Assembly (NCBI RefSeq): GCF_000468535.1
Contig: NZ_AUQY01000002.1
Span: 471,888-535,887 of the forward strand
Length of the DNA: 64,000 nucleotides
Direction of reading: 5' to 3'
Source of the DNA: Peptoniphilus mikwangii
Lineage (GTDB): Bacteria > Bacillota > Clostridia > Tissierellales > Peptoniphilaceae
The notes under the pieces are model-generated. The model saw only the letters and a program-made list of their open reading frames with translations, was not told the DNA's origin and searched no databases. This document shows, piece after piece, positions 48,859-57,259 of this stretch. Numbering within the stretch: position 1 is the first letter of the stretch; every line of letters begins with the position of its first letter. The translations under genes and the position numbers were made by a program.

Positions 48859-49881
48859 CTAAAATTGATTTAAGAATCTATTGTCATTGTCAAACAACAT
48901 TCTTATATCACTTATTCCGTATTTAACCATCGCAATTCTATCTATTCCCATTCCAAAGGCAAATCCGCTGTAAACCTCAGGATCTATTCCGCAATTTCTA
49001 AGAACATTAGGGTGAACCATTCCGCATCCTAAAAGCTCCATACTCCATCCTGTATGATTACATGCAGAACATCCCTTTCCGCCACATACAGTACAAGTTA
49101 CATCAACTTCTGCACTTGGTTCTGTAAACGGAAAATAGTGAGGTCTGAATCTTGTCTTCATATCATCTCCAAAAAGGGTCTTTACAAAAATATTCAAAGT
49201 TTCAAAAAGATTTGCAAGCGAAATATTTTTATCCACTATAAGCCCCTCTAATTGATGAAACATCGGTGAATGAGTAGCATCAACCTCATCAGATCTGAAT
49301 ACTCTACCTGAACATACCATTCTGAGCGGCGCACCGTATTCCTTCATCGCTCTAATTTGAACCGGGGACGTTTGAGTTCTCAAAAGTGTATTTTCATTTA
49401 TATAGAAAGTGTCGCTCAAATCCCTTGACGGATGATTTTTGGGAGCATTTAACAAGTCAAAATTATTCTCTACAGACTCCACTTCAGGTCCGTCATACAC
49501 TCTAAATCCCATCTTTATAAATAAATCTTCAAGTTCTTCTAAAGTTTTTATAAGAGGATGTTCATGTCCGACTATTAACTTGTCACTATTAAGAGTAATA
49601 TCCACTCTTTCTTCTATGAGCTTCTTCTCCAACAATACTTTATTTAATTCACTTGTTTTTTTATTTAATTCACTTTCAATTTCAGCTCTTACTTCATTTG
49701 CAAGAGCTCCCATAACAGGTCTTTCTTCTGCAGAAAGTTTTCCCATTTCACGAAGTACAAGTGTCAACTCTCCTTTTTTCCCTAAATATGACACTCTTAT
49801 ATTCTCTATTTCTTTAACATCTAAAGCAAGCTTTAAATTTTCTAATGCTCTTCTTTTAATATCTAAAATTTGTTCTTTCAT
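48859..49881 (-). CDS. pheS: Phenylalanyl-tRNA synthetase alpha subunit
   Basis: The 340-residue catalytic class II chain. An N-terminal coiled coil (about 1-90) leads into motif 2 (FHQLEGLIVDKN, RFRPHYFPFTEPSAEVDV) and motif 3 (GFAFGMGIDRIAMVKYGI). The cysteine pairs CTVCGGKGCSAC are a Firmicutes feature. The ATG at 49881 has GGGAGGAT upstream; the frame extends to 49902 without a ribosome site. It is read from its own promoter without a T-box, unlike valS. Confidence 0.97.
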   Translation of the reverse strand: MKEQILDIKRRALENLKLALDVKEIENIRVSYLGKKGELTLVLREMGKLSAEERPVMGALANEVRAEIESELNKKTSELNKVLLEKKLIEERVDITLNSDKLIVGHEHPLIKTLEELEDLFIKMGFRVYDGPEVESVENNFDLLNAPKNHPSRDLSDTFYINENTLLRTQTSPVQIRAMKEYGAPLRMVCSGRVFRSDEVDATHSPMFHQLEGLIVDKNISLANLFETLNIFVKTLFGDDMKTRFRPHYFPFTEPSAEVDVTCTVCGGKGCSACNHTGWSMELLGCGMVHPNVLRNCGIDPEVYSGFAFGMGIDRIAMVKYGISDIRMLFDNDNRFLNQF

Positions 49882-49912
49882 CTTATCCTCCCGAGTCCTC
49901 ATTCATAAGAGT

Positions 49913-49941
49913 ATTATAGCATTAAGTCTCTACATTATCAA
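49913..49941 (-). promoter_or_regulatory. pheST promoter
   Basis: Minus-strand TTGATA (49936-49941), 17-base spacer, TATAAT (49913-49918). The leader is only about 25 bases, which leaves no room for a T-box. Confidence 0.75.
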
Positions 49942-50003
49942 TGTTAGAGCTGTATTGTCTTTACTCATTAAAAATTATTATTTATTTAATTCATAATTTA
50001 TTC

Positions 50004-50032
50004 TTGATAAAATTCAATTCATATGTTATCAT
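50004..50032 (+). promoter_or_regulatory. tRNA-Cys promoter
   Basis: TTGATA (50004-50009), 17-base spacer, TATCAT (50027-50032), ending 14 bases before the tRNA. Confidence 0.7.
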
Positions 50033-50046
50033 AATTAAGAAGTTAT

Positions 50047-50120
50047 GGCGACATAGCCAAGTGGTAAGGCACGGGTCTGCAACACCCTTATCACCAGTTC
50101 AAATCTGGTTGTCGCCTCCA
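50047..50120 (+). tRNA. tRNA-Cys (GCA)
   Basis: Acceptor GGCGACA/TGTCGCC, anticodon loop CTGCAAC giving GCA, discriminator T, CCA encoded. It is transcribed alone, opposite to its neighbours. Confidence 0.96.
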
Positions 50121-50121
50121 T

Positions 50122-50157
50122 AAAAAGAGTTGAGATTTAAATCTCAACTCTTTTTTA
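50122..50157 (+). terminator. tRNA-Cys terminator
   Basis: AAAAGAGTTGAGATTT pairs with AAATCTCAACTCTTTT, followed by T and AT-rich sequence. Confidence 0.9.
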
Positions 50158-50170
50158 ATACCATTGATAC

Positions 50171-50206
50171 AAAAAAGTGCATTAGAAATTTCTAATGCAC
50201 TTTTTT
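50171..50206. terminator. Terminator of SLH gene (perfect palindrome)
   Basis: A perfect 36-base palindrome with A-run and T-run ends (arms AAAAAAGTGCATTAGAAA), 4 bases after the SLH gene stop. It works on either strand. Confidence 0.9.
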
Positions 50207-50210
50207 AAAT

Positions 50211-52205
50211 CTAATTAAAATTTAATACAGGAACATTGTTGTTGGTATAACTGCTTGCAGGCGTTAATTCATAATTTTCGTTTCTTAAAAACTGAACATT
50301 AGCTCCATTTCCTATATCTCCATTTTGATCAACTGTTCCCATCATCCTGATTACAGCAAGTCTATTTAATGTATTTGAAGTTCCGATAGAAATTTCCTTT
50401 TCAGAACCCAATTTTAAATAAGGATTATTTGATTCTATTATTCTTACAGTATAAATTGTATTGTAAAGTGCCCCGCCAAAAGCGTTGTCATTTTTAACCG
50501 ATATGACTTGAGCTACTGCATCAAAGCTTGCCTTAGGATCTATTATTTCAATTGCCCTTATATAGTTTCCGTTAACTTCAGCTCGCACATATTGATTATA
50601 AAGGGTATTTTGATTTAATGATAAATATCCTCCGGTTGCAACTTTCAATCCTGTATTTTTATCCGTATACAATGTCAAATCCTTATTTGCAGTTCTGATA
50701 ACAACTTCTAAATCAGGAGTTACCTGATTTTCATATGAATATCTCGGTCTAACATTTATAACTCTTCCCGTTTCAATATTTTGACTTTGATTTTGGTTGG
50801 TTCTGACTGCAATTTTATAATTTGTAGTGAAAGTAACATTTTGTCCTATTCTAAGATCTGTGAAAATACTGCTGAAATTAGAAGTTTGATTTTCATAGAA
50901 AGTATATTCCTTTCCATCTGCAAGTCTTAAAACTATATTGCTCTTTGTTGTGGAAGTAGCTGAATTAATTTTTGTTATATATCCTGTAACTGATCCGGTC
51001 TTAGGATATGCAACAGCCTCTGTTACCTTTCCTGAAGAATCCGTCTTAAATTCGACAAGCTCATCAAATGAAAGTTTTTCAGGTTTTATTTCATATCCAA
51101 GCTCATAAATTTTAGCTCCGTTTGCAAGAGTAAACATAGCATTGTCAGTAGTGTTAAACATATCAGCTTTTGTAGTGTCAACACTTGAATCATTTGTTCT
51201 ATATTTAGCTGTAAATCCTGTTATATGTGTGTTTGTAACATATCCGATCAAGTTTTTAGCGCTATTTATTACTTCAACTGTTTTTGCAATTCCCGTTACT
51301 GTGGAATCTGTTCCTGTAACATAAGTTATCTTAACTTCCTGTTCAGGCTTAATATCTTTAAATGTTGCTGCTTGTCCGTTAATCTTATATGTTGTACTTG
51401 CATTTACTCTAAATTGAGATCTCTTGGAATCTTTTTCTATGATTACAGTATCGAGATTGTTAAGAGTAGTTGCAAGAACCACTTTTCCCGTTGCTGTTAA
51501 TGTTTGTGTATTTAAAGACTCAGATTTTGCATAATCATAAGATAATTTTGTTATCTTAGCCATTTCAGATCTTCTGATATATCTCTTTCCTTCAAATTTT
51601 CCATCAGAACCTGTTGATGAAAATATGTTTTCTTTAACTAAAGATGCTAAATATCCTCTTGTACTTGTCGGAATATCATCCTTATCAGTATGTTTTAATA
51701 AAGATTCATCTCCCTTAGCTGATAGTTTAAGTGCTCTTGCATAATATACCGCTATCGTATTTCTATTAGGATAAACTAAATCTTTTTCTTTAACTCCCTT
51801 AGAAAGAAATCCGTTTTGCTTAGCTTCTTTAAGAGTGTCTGTTGTTATTATGCTTCTGTCAATAGAAATGGCAATTGCCTCCTTAGCCCAAGATGCAACC
51901 CCGCTTTTTTCTATATCGGAGCCATATTTTTCAACAGCCTTATTAATTTCATCTCTTGTAGGATTTATTATTCCCTTTATAAGCTGATGTACTTCCTCAA
52001 AACTTACCGCTTTGTCAGGTTCATAATTTCCGTTTGGATAGCCCTCAATTATTCCCTTATCACTCAATTCGTCTATATAACTGTAAGCCCATCCATAAGG
52101 ACCGTTTTTCTTTACATCCTTAAATTCTTTGGCAAGAACAATATTCGGTACCAACATAACAGTACATAGTCCAATTGTAAGTGCCTTAACTATTCTCTTG
52201 TTCAT
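50211..52205 (-). CDS. S-layer homology (SLH) domain surface protein
   Basis: A 664-residue exported protein. The signal peptide KALTIGLCTVMLVPNIVLA is followed by three SLH units: about 27-80 (FKDVKKNGPYGWAYSYIDELSDKGIIEGYPNG), about 90-165 and about 170-230 (GYLASLVKENIFSSTGSDGKFEGKRYIRRSEMAKI). These should bind secondary wall polymer. The remainder (about 235-664) is a series of beta-rich, Thr/Asn/Val-heavy units with no recognised domain. The ATG at 52205 has GGAGGTTATG upstream and a TATAAT-like -10 about 45 bases away. Its role is probably structural or adhesive. Confidence 0.88.
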   Translation of the reverse strand: MNKRIVKALTIGLCTVMLVPNIVLAKEFKDVKKNGPYGWAYSYIDELSDKGIIEGYPNGNYEPDKAVSFEEVHQLIKGIINPTRDEINKAVEKYGSDIEKSGVASWAKEAIAISIDRSIITTDTLKEAKQNGFLSKGVKEKDLVYPNRNTIAVYYARALKLSAKGDESLLKHTDKDDIPTSTRGYLASLVKENIFSSTGSDGKFEGKRYIRRSEMAKITKLSYDYAKSESLNTQTLTATGKVVLATTLNNLDTVIIEKDSKRSQFRVNASTTYKINGQAATFKDIKPEQEVKITYVTGTDSTVTGIAKTVEVINSAKNLIGYVTNTHITGFTAKYRTNDSSVDTTKADMFNTTDNAMFTLANGAKIYELGYEIKPEKLSFDELVEFKTDSSGKVTEAVAYPKTGSVTGYITKINSATSTTKSNIVLRLADGKEYTFYENQTSNFSSIFTDLRIGQNVTFTTNYKIAVRTNQNQSQNIETGRVINVRPRYSYENQVTPDLEVVIRTANKDLTLYTDKNTGLKVATGGYLSLNQNTLYNQYVRAEVNGNYIRAIEIIDPKASFDAVAQVISVKNDNAFGGALYNTIYTVRIIESNNPYLKLGSEKEISIGTSNTLNRLAVIRMMGTVDQNGDIGNGANVQFLRNENYELTPASSYTNNNVPVLNFN

Positions 52206-52366
52206 TTTACATAACCTCCATTAGTTAATACACCTACATTATATCACATTAACCTCTAAAATCGTGTTACAAGTTTATTGCAAAATTTATATTTATCATA
52301 CAATTTTATAGTTTTATTTTACTATTTTGTACTATTTGATGTATAATAAATTTAAGGAGGGATACT

Positions 52367-53116
52367 ATGCGTTATTTACCCGTTAATTACGATACTAAAA
52401 ATAAAAATGTACTTATATTGGGCGGCGGACTTCTTGCCCTTTCAAAAATTAAAGAATTATTAAACACAGAATTTAAAATTTATGTAATAGCAGACAGTTT
52501 TGTAGATGAAATTAAAAAATTGGCACAAACTAACAGTGACAGACTTTTTACAAAAGAAGAAAAACTCACTGAAAATTTTATTTTCTTTGCCTATGACTAT
52601 TTATTGATAGCTACCAACAATTTTGAACTTAATGCAGCATTTGAAAAACGTGCTCAAAAATCAAAAATACTCTATGAAAGATGCGATATAACATCAGAAT
52701 CGACTATGCTTTTAAATAAGGTTATAGAAAAAGACGGTTTGACAGTCGGAATATCAAGCAGTAAATTAAATCCGACTATAACCGGTATCTTATATGAAGA
52801 CATCTCTGCTATGCTTGAAAAATACAGCAGTGAAAAAATCAAAATTCTAAACAAAATAAGGACGGAATTAATCAGAAAGAATTCTCCCAATACTGACGAA
52901 ATAATAAGAGAATTATATGATAAAGAAAAACTTACATTAGATACCTATTTAAAAAATCTAAATTATAAGCCTGAACAGGTTTCTGAAAATACTGAGAATA
53001 AAAAAGAAACTGCAAATGAAATTACAGATGAAAATATAGAAGATATTGAAATTAAAGAAGTTGAAAAAACTGAAGTTACAGAAGTTTTAGATACAGATAA
53101 ATCCGAAACGGAGTAA
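52367..53116 (+). CDS. Precorrin-2 dehydrogenase-like (CysG N-terminal/Met8-like) NAD-binding protein with acidic tail
   Basis: A 249-residue protein. The Rossmann motif NVLILGGGLLALSKIKELL (about 14-32) and the following layout (DYLLIATNNFELNAAF, VGISSSKLNPT) match the siroheme-synthase N-terminal domain that oxidises precorrin-2. Residues about 205-249 form a very acidic tail (EITDENIEDIEIKEVEKTEVTEV). No uroporphyrinogen methyltransferase or other tetrapyrrole gene is nearby, so the reaction is unproven and the fold may serve another role. The ATG at 52367 has AAGGAGGG upstream. The gene is monocistronic. Confidence 0.7.
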   Translation: MRYLPVNYDTKNKNVLILGGGLLALSKIKELLNTEFKIYVIADSFVDEIKKLAQTNSDRLFTKEEKLTENFIFFAYDYLLIATNNFELNAAFEKRAQKSKILYERCDITSESTMLLNKVIEKDGLTVGISSSKLNPTITGILYEDISAMLEKYSSEKIKILNKIRTELIRKNSPNTDEIIRELYDKEKLTLDTYLKNLNYKPEQVSENTENKKETANEITDENIEDIEIKEVEKTEVTEVLDTDKSETE

Positions 53117-53166
53117 TTGAATAAAATAATTTTAAAATACTGTAAAATTTTAATATGTAAGATAAT

Positions 53167-53191
53167 ATAAACTATGCAATGCATAGTTTAT
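53167..53191. terminator. Palindrome, possible terminator
   Basis: ATAAACTATGCA and TGCATAGTTTAT are exact complements separated by one base. T-richness downstream is modest, so termination is uncertain; an operator site for the ABC operon is the alternative. Confidence 0.45.
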
Positions 53192-53193
53192 AT

Positions 53194-53221
53194 TTGATTT
53201 ATTTTAAACTTATAGTATAAT
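53194..53221 (+). promoter_or_regulatory. Promoter of ABC exporter operon
   Basis: TTGATT (53194-53199), 16-base spacer, TATAAT (53216-53221), about 32 bases before the start codon. Confidence 0.55.
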
Positions 53222-53253
53222 CTAATTAGAATTTTTTCTAAATAGGTGATAAT

Positions 53254-53970
53254 ATGTTAAAAATCGAAAACTTAGTTAAAAAATATGGAAATAAAGAAAT
53301 TTTACATGGAATAAACTTAGAAATAGAATCCGGAGATATATTTGGATTTATCGGCAAAAACGGTGCCGGAAAAACAACTACTATAAAATGTGTTGTCGGA
53401 CTCATCGAATACGATAGCGGAAATATTCTTATAAACGGAATGGACAACTTGGAAAATTCTCTTGAATGCAAAAAAATAACCGCTTATATTCCGGATAATC
53501 CCGAACTCTATGAATTTATGAACGGCATAGATTATCTAAATTTCATAGCAGATGCATTTGATGTAAAACAGGATATCAGAATGGAAAGAATTGTAAAATA
53601 TTCAAAAATATTTGACATACACAATAATTTAAACGAATCAATTTCCACTTATTCTCACGGAATGAAACAAAAGCTTGCAATAATTTCAGCTCTGATTCAT
53701 GAACCGAAGCTGTTAATTTTAGACGAGCCCTTTGTCGGACTTGATCCTACTGCCACTCACTATTTAAAAGAAGAGTTTAAAAATATGTGTCAAAGGGGAA
53801 CTGCGATATTTTTCTCTACGCACGTCCTTGAAGTAGCTCAAAATTTGTGCAATAAAATTGCAATAATAAAAGACGGAAATATTATTGAAGCAGGACTTAC
53901 AAATGAGGTTACTAAAAAATCCTCTCTTGAGGATATCTTTTTGGAGTTGATGAAAGATGAGATTAGATAA
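53254..53970 (+). CDS. ABC transporter ATP-binding protein (ABC-2 export type)
   Basis: A 238-residue nucleotide-binding subunit. Walker A is in IGKNGAGKTTTIKC, signature YSHGMKQKLAII, Walker B LLILDEPFVGLDP, and H-loop FFSTHVLE. It resembles the CcmA/DrrA-type exporters. The ATG at 53254 has AGGTGAT upstream, and its end overlaps the permease start by 14 bases, so the two make one transporter. The substrate is unknown. Confidence 0.93.
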   Translation: MLKIENLVKKYGNKEILHGINLEIESGDIFGFIGKNGAGKTTTIKCVVGLIEYDSGNILINGMDNLENSLECKKITAYIPDNPELYEFMNGIDYLNFIADAFDVKQDIRMERIVKYSKIFDIHNNLNESISTYSHGMKQKLAIISALIHEPKLLILDEPFVGLDPTATHYLKEEFKNMCQRGTAIFFSTHVLEVAQNLCNKIAIIKDGNIIEAGLTNEVTKKSSLEDIFLELMKDEIR

Positions 53971-55498
53971 ACTTAAATTATTACTTAACATTGAAAAAAG
54001 AAGATTTCTAAATTCCAACTCAAATAGAAAAAAACTGTTTACGGGAATAACAGCTCTTATTATACTCGGATTTTTTATAAGTATATATGTAGTATCCATT
54101 ACTGTATTTTTATATAACTCATACAGACAAATACTCATAACAACTTTTGCAATTATCGGTTTCATAGGAATTTTTGTATCCACGTTAAGAAGCGGCTATT
54201 CAAATTTATTCGGTAAAAGCGAATATAATATCATATTTCCGCTTCCATTTACCGATCTTGAAATTATACTTTCAAAGCTTGCAGGAATATACCTAAGTTC
54301 CTACTACTATGTTCTAATTATGCTGAGTTTTCCCGTACTGTATGTTCTGTTTAAGGCATATGGAATTATAGCAACAATAAACGGACTTTTGTCCCTTGTG
54401 TTTTTTCCCGCAATACCCGTTTCCTTAGCTTTGTTAATAGCATCTTTAGGTTCAAAAAACTTTAAGTTCAAATATGCAAGACAATTTTTTTCTATACTGT
54501 TAACACTGCTTATAGTATTGCTCTATGCACTGATATATGTATTTAGAAAACTGTTTTATGATAATTTATATTTAGCCGCAGTAAATGTATCCCGAGTTTT
54601 TACGACAGTTTTATTTCCATATAAATTTTTTGAAAATGCAGTAATCAAAAACAGTATAATTGAAACGCTGTTGTTTTCTGTAATTTCAATAGCTGTTGCA
54701 GCAATTGTATCTATTTATATATCTAAAAATTATTTTAAAATTCACTATAAAAATAATAATACCGCTAAATATAAAAAATCAAAGACACTTGATTTTAAAA
54801 AATCAAGCTTAAGTAAAACTCTGTTTAAAAAAGAACTCAGGACTTATTTTTCAAGTTCAATTTATCTGATGAATACTATTTTTGCTCCGATGTTTTTAAC
54901 AATAATCGGAATCATATCAATATTCTTAGATGATAATTCACTTAACTCTCTAAGCGGATATAAAAATTTAGGCGAAATAGTAAGACTCAATATAATATTT
55001 ATACTGTGTTCATTCGCCGCCATATCTCAAACTACCTATTGCTCTATGTCAATAGAAGGAAAAAATATTTGGATTACACTAAGTCTTCCGATAGAAAATA
55101 AAAAAATATTCATTTCTAAAATAAAGGTCGGAATGAGTATTATAATATTTCCAATAATCTTTTGTGCAATAGTTTTCGGAATAAAATATAAATTATCTGT
55201 TTTTGATATAGTAATGTTTATTCTTACACCTATCTCCTACTCGTTATTCGGAAATATTTTAGGCCTGTTATATGATATTAAAACCGCAAACTACTCATGG
55301 AACAATGAAAACGAAATTGTAAAACAGAGATTTTCTATGATACTCATACAAATAATTTTGGCAATACCATTACTTATAACATACTTTGTGTCAAGAAAAT
55401 TTAATTTAAACAGTTCAATTATGATATTCATCGTAATAAGTATAATAAATACACTGCTTTTGATAAAGCTGACTAAGAAAAAGCTGTATATGGATTAA
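53957..55498 (+). CDS. ABC-2 type permease
   Basis: A 513-residue membrane protein with about 12 hydrophobic helices (for example KLFTGITALIILGFFISIYVVSITVFL and QTTYCSMSIEGKNIWITLSLPIENKKIFISKI). The last sequence matches the conserved loop of large ABC-2 permeases (SIEGKNIWITLSLPI). It pairs with the ATP-binding protein just upstream. The substrate is not evident; drug or lipid-linked exporters have this architecture. Confidence 0.9.
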   Translation: MRLDKLKLLLNIEKRRFLNSNSNRKKLFTGITALIILGFFISIYVVSITVFLYNSYRQILITTFAIIGFIGIFVSTLRSGYSNLFGKSEYNIIFPLPFTDLEIILSKLAGIYLSSYYYVLIMLSFPVLYVLFKAYGIIATINGLLSLVFFPAIPVSLALLIASLGSKNFKFKYARQFFSILLTLLIVLLYALIYVFRKLFYDNLYLAAVNVSRVFTTVLFPYKFFENAVIKNSIIETLLFSVISIAVAAIVSIYISKNYFKIHYKNNNTAKYKKSKTLDFKKSSLSKTLFKKELRTYFSSSIYLMNTIFAPMFLTIIGIISIFLDDNSLNSLSGYKNLGEIVRLNIIFILCSFAAISQTTYCSMSIEGKNIWITLSLPIENKKIFISKIKVGMSIIIFPIIFCAIVFGIKYKLSVFDIVMFILTPISYSLFGNILGLLYDIKTANYSWNNENEIVKQRFSMILIQIILAIPLLITYFVSRKFNLNSSIMIFIVISIINTLLLIKLTKKKLYMD

Positions 55499-55566
55499 TA
55501 TTAATTAGTTTTTAAAAATCTTTTGTGTTATAATAAATTTATCTAAATATAAAGAAGGTGAGTTCA

Positions 55567-57195
55567 TTGTTTTGCCCAAATTGTGGAAATAAAATTTCTG
55601 AATTTGATAACTATTGCCCTAACTGTGGTAAAAATATTAAAAATGTTAAGGTATCAATAATATCAAATGACCCGAAAGACCAAAAAAAAGAATTACAGAC
55701 AGATGATGTTACCAGAATATTTAAACCACTGTCAAATATAAATGGGATTGATTCTACAGATGAACTTAAAAATATAATACGTGCTGTAGATAAAAAGATT
55801 TCAGAAAATATTTCAGATTATGAAAAAAAATCAAAAATAGAAAGCGAAAATACTTTAGGTCCAAAAAGAAATCACGCAGATGAAATTGTAGATTTTACAG
55901 AAAAAGCAAAGACAGACTATAAAAAAGAAGAAACTGCAAAAGTGGCAAAAGTTACTCCTAAGGTAAAAAAACTTCCTCCAGAAGATAAACCTGCAGATAA
56001 CATAAAAAAAGAAGAACCGAAAAAACGCAGTTTAAAAGATATGTGGCATAAATTTATAAATGAAGATGATGATGAATTTTCCATTTTTTCATCGTTTGAC
56101 AAAGAAACAAATGCCGTGAAAAAAGAAAGTGTCGGCGTTGCATCTTCATCTGATACAAGCATATCAATGGAAGATACAATGGGACTTTCAAAAGTTCAAA
56201 TCGAAGAAGCTATTGCAAGAAGTGAAAAAGCGGAAAAAGATAAACACATTCAGAAATCAGAATCTGAAAAAAAAGAAACTACTTCTAAAAATGAGCAATC
56301 TTCATCTGAAAATGAAAAACCGCAATCATTAAGCTATAAAAATCTTACGGATCTTGTAAATGCAGAAATTAAAAAATCAAATGTTGAACCCGAAAAACAA
56401 ACATTATTTTCAAATTTCACTAAAAATAAAACAGAAAAAAATCCCGAAGATAAAAAAGGACTAAAAAATATTTTCGACTTCAAAAAAGAAAAGAATGATG
56501 CAAACACAACAACTACTAAGACGGAAAAGATAAATATTCCAAAGGAACAAAAGAAACTGGAAGAAAAGCAAAAAGCGGATATTGTTAAAAATGTTTCCGA
56601 TATTCCTAAATCTGCGGGAGAAAAAAACAGTATTGTCAAACAATTATATTCAATAGAAGATAAACTGTGCTCAATGATAGAAAAATTTAATTCTAAGATG
56701 AGCGGCAAAAATTCATATAAGATAATTGCACTTATAGCAATGATATTGACTGCACTTCCCGTTATAATAAGCTTAAGGGCATTTTCAATATCACTTATTG
56801 TAGTAATTATAATGAAAATTCTTTTAAAGCTGAGTCAATTTTACATTTCATTAAATATAACAACCGATAAAGCCTGGATAGAATCGAGCTTTGATGAAGT
56901 AAAAAAATTCTCAATTGTAAACTGGATGTTCTGTGAAATTTTCTTATTCATTGCCTATATATTCTCTCCATGGAATGGAATGTTTAAGTTTGAACTGCTT
57001 GCAGCCTTAACTCCACTGCCTCTTGCGACAGTCATATTATTTTTACTGTCTACACTAATCGCAATGGCTCAATATTGGCCGCAACTTAGAAATAAAAGTA
57101 AAGTTGACTTCATCGCATGGTATATAATACCGTTCATAATCTTAGAATTTGTAAGTAAATTTGTATTTATCTTTTCAACCATATTTATGAGTTAA
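55567..57195 (+). CDS. Zinc-ribbon membrane protein with disordered linker
   Basis: About 542 residues from a TTG at 55567, giving the usual MFCPNCGN start; a GTG at 55558 lies in the AAGGTGAG ribosome site. Two CPNCG knuckles in the first 25 residues make one zinc ribbon. Residues about 35-375 are Lys/Glu/Ser-rich and probably disordered. The last 160 residues have four or five transmembrane helices (IIALIAMILTALPVIISLRAF, MFCEIFLFIAYIFSPW, ALTPLPLATVILFLLSTLIA, FIAWYIIPFIILEFV). I do not recognise a family beyond zinc-ribbon/Yip1-like membrane proteins. It follows the ABC pair by about 70 bases with its own TATAAT. Confidence 0.7.
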   Translation: MFCPNCGNKISEFDNYCPNCGKNIKNVKVSIISNDPKDQKKELQTDDVTRIFKPLSNINGIDSTDELKNIIRAVDKKISENISDYEKKSKIESENTLGPKRNHADEIVDFTEKAKTDYKKEETAKVAKVTPKVKKLPPEDKPADNIKKEEPKKRSLKDMWHKFINEDDDEFSIFSSFDKETNAVKKESVGVASSSDTSISMEDTMGLSKVQIEEAIARSEKAEKDKHIQKSESEKKETTSKNEQSSSENEKPQSLSYKNLTDLVNAEIKKSNVEPEKQTLFSNFTKNKTEKNPEDKKGLKNIFDFKKEKNDANTTTTKTEKINIPKEQKKLEEKQKADIVKNVSDIPKSAGEKNSIVKQLYSIEDKLCSMIEKFNSKMSGKNSYKIIALIAMILTALPVIISLRAFSISLIVVIIMKILLKLSQFYISLNITTDKAWIESSFDEVKKFSIVNWMFCEIFLFIAYIFSPWNGMFKFELLAALTPLPLATVILFLLSTLIAMAQYWPQLRNKSKVDFIAWYIIPFIILEFVSKFVFIFSTIFMS

Positions 57196-57196
57196 T

Positions 57197-57227
57197 AAAA
57201 ATTCCCCGTTTAAAACGGGGAATTTTT
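57197..57227. terminator. Terminator after zinc-ribbon membrane protein
   Basis: AAAAATTCCCCGTTT and AAACGGGGAATTTTT arms. Confidence 0.9.
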
Positions 57228-57232
57228 AATTA

Positions 57233-57250
57233 AAGAGCCTTTCGGCTCTT
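57233..57250 (-). terminator. Nitroreductase terminator
   Basis: AAGAGCC-GAAA-GGCTCTT on the minus strand, a GNRA-capped stem with a T-rich tail. Confidence 0.85.
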
Positions 57251-57259
57251 ATAATTTTA

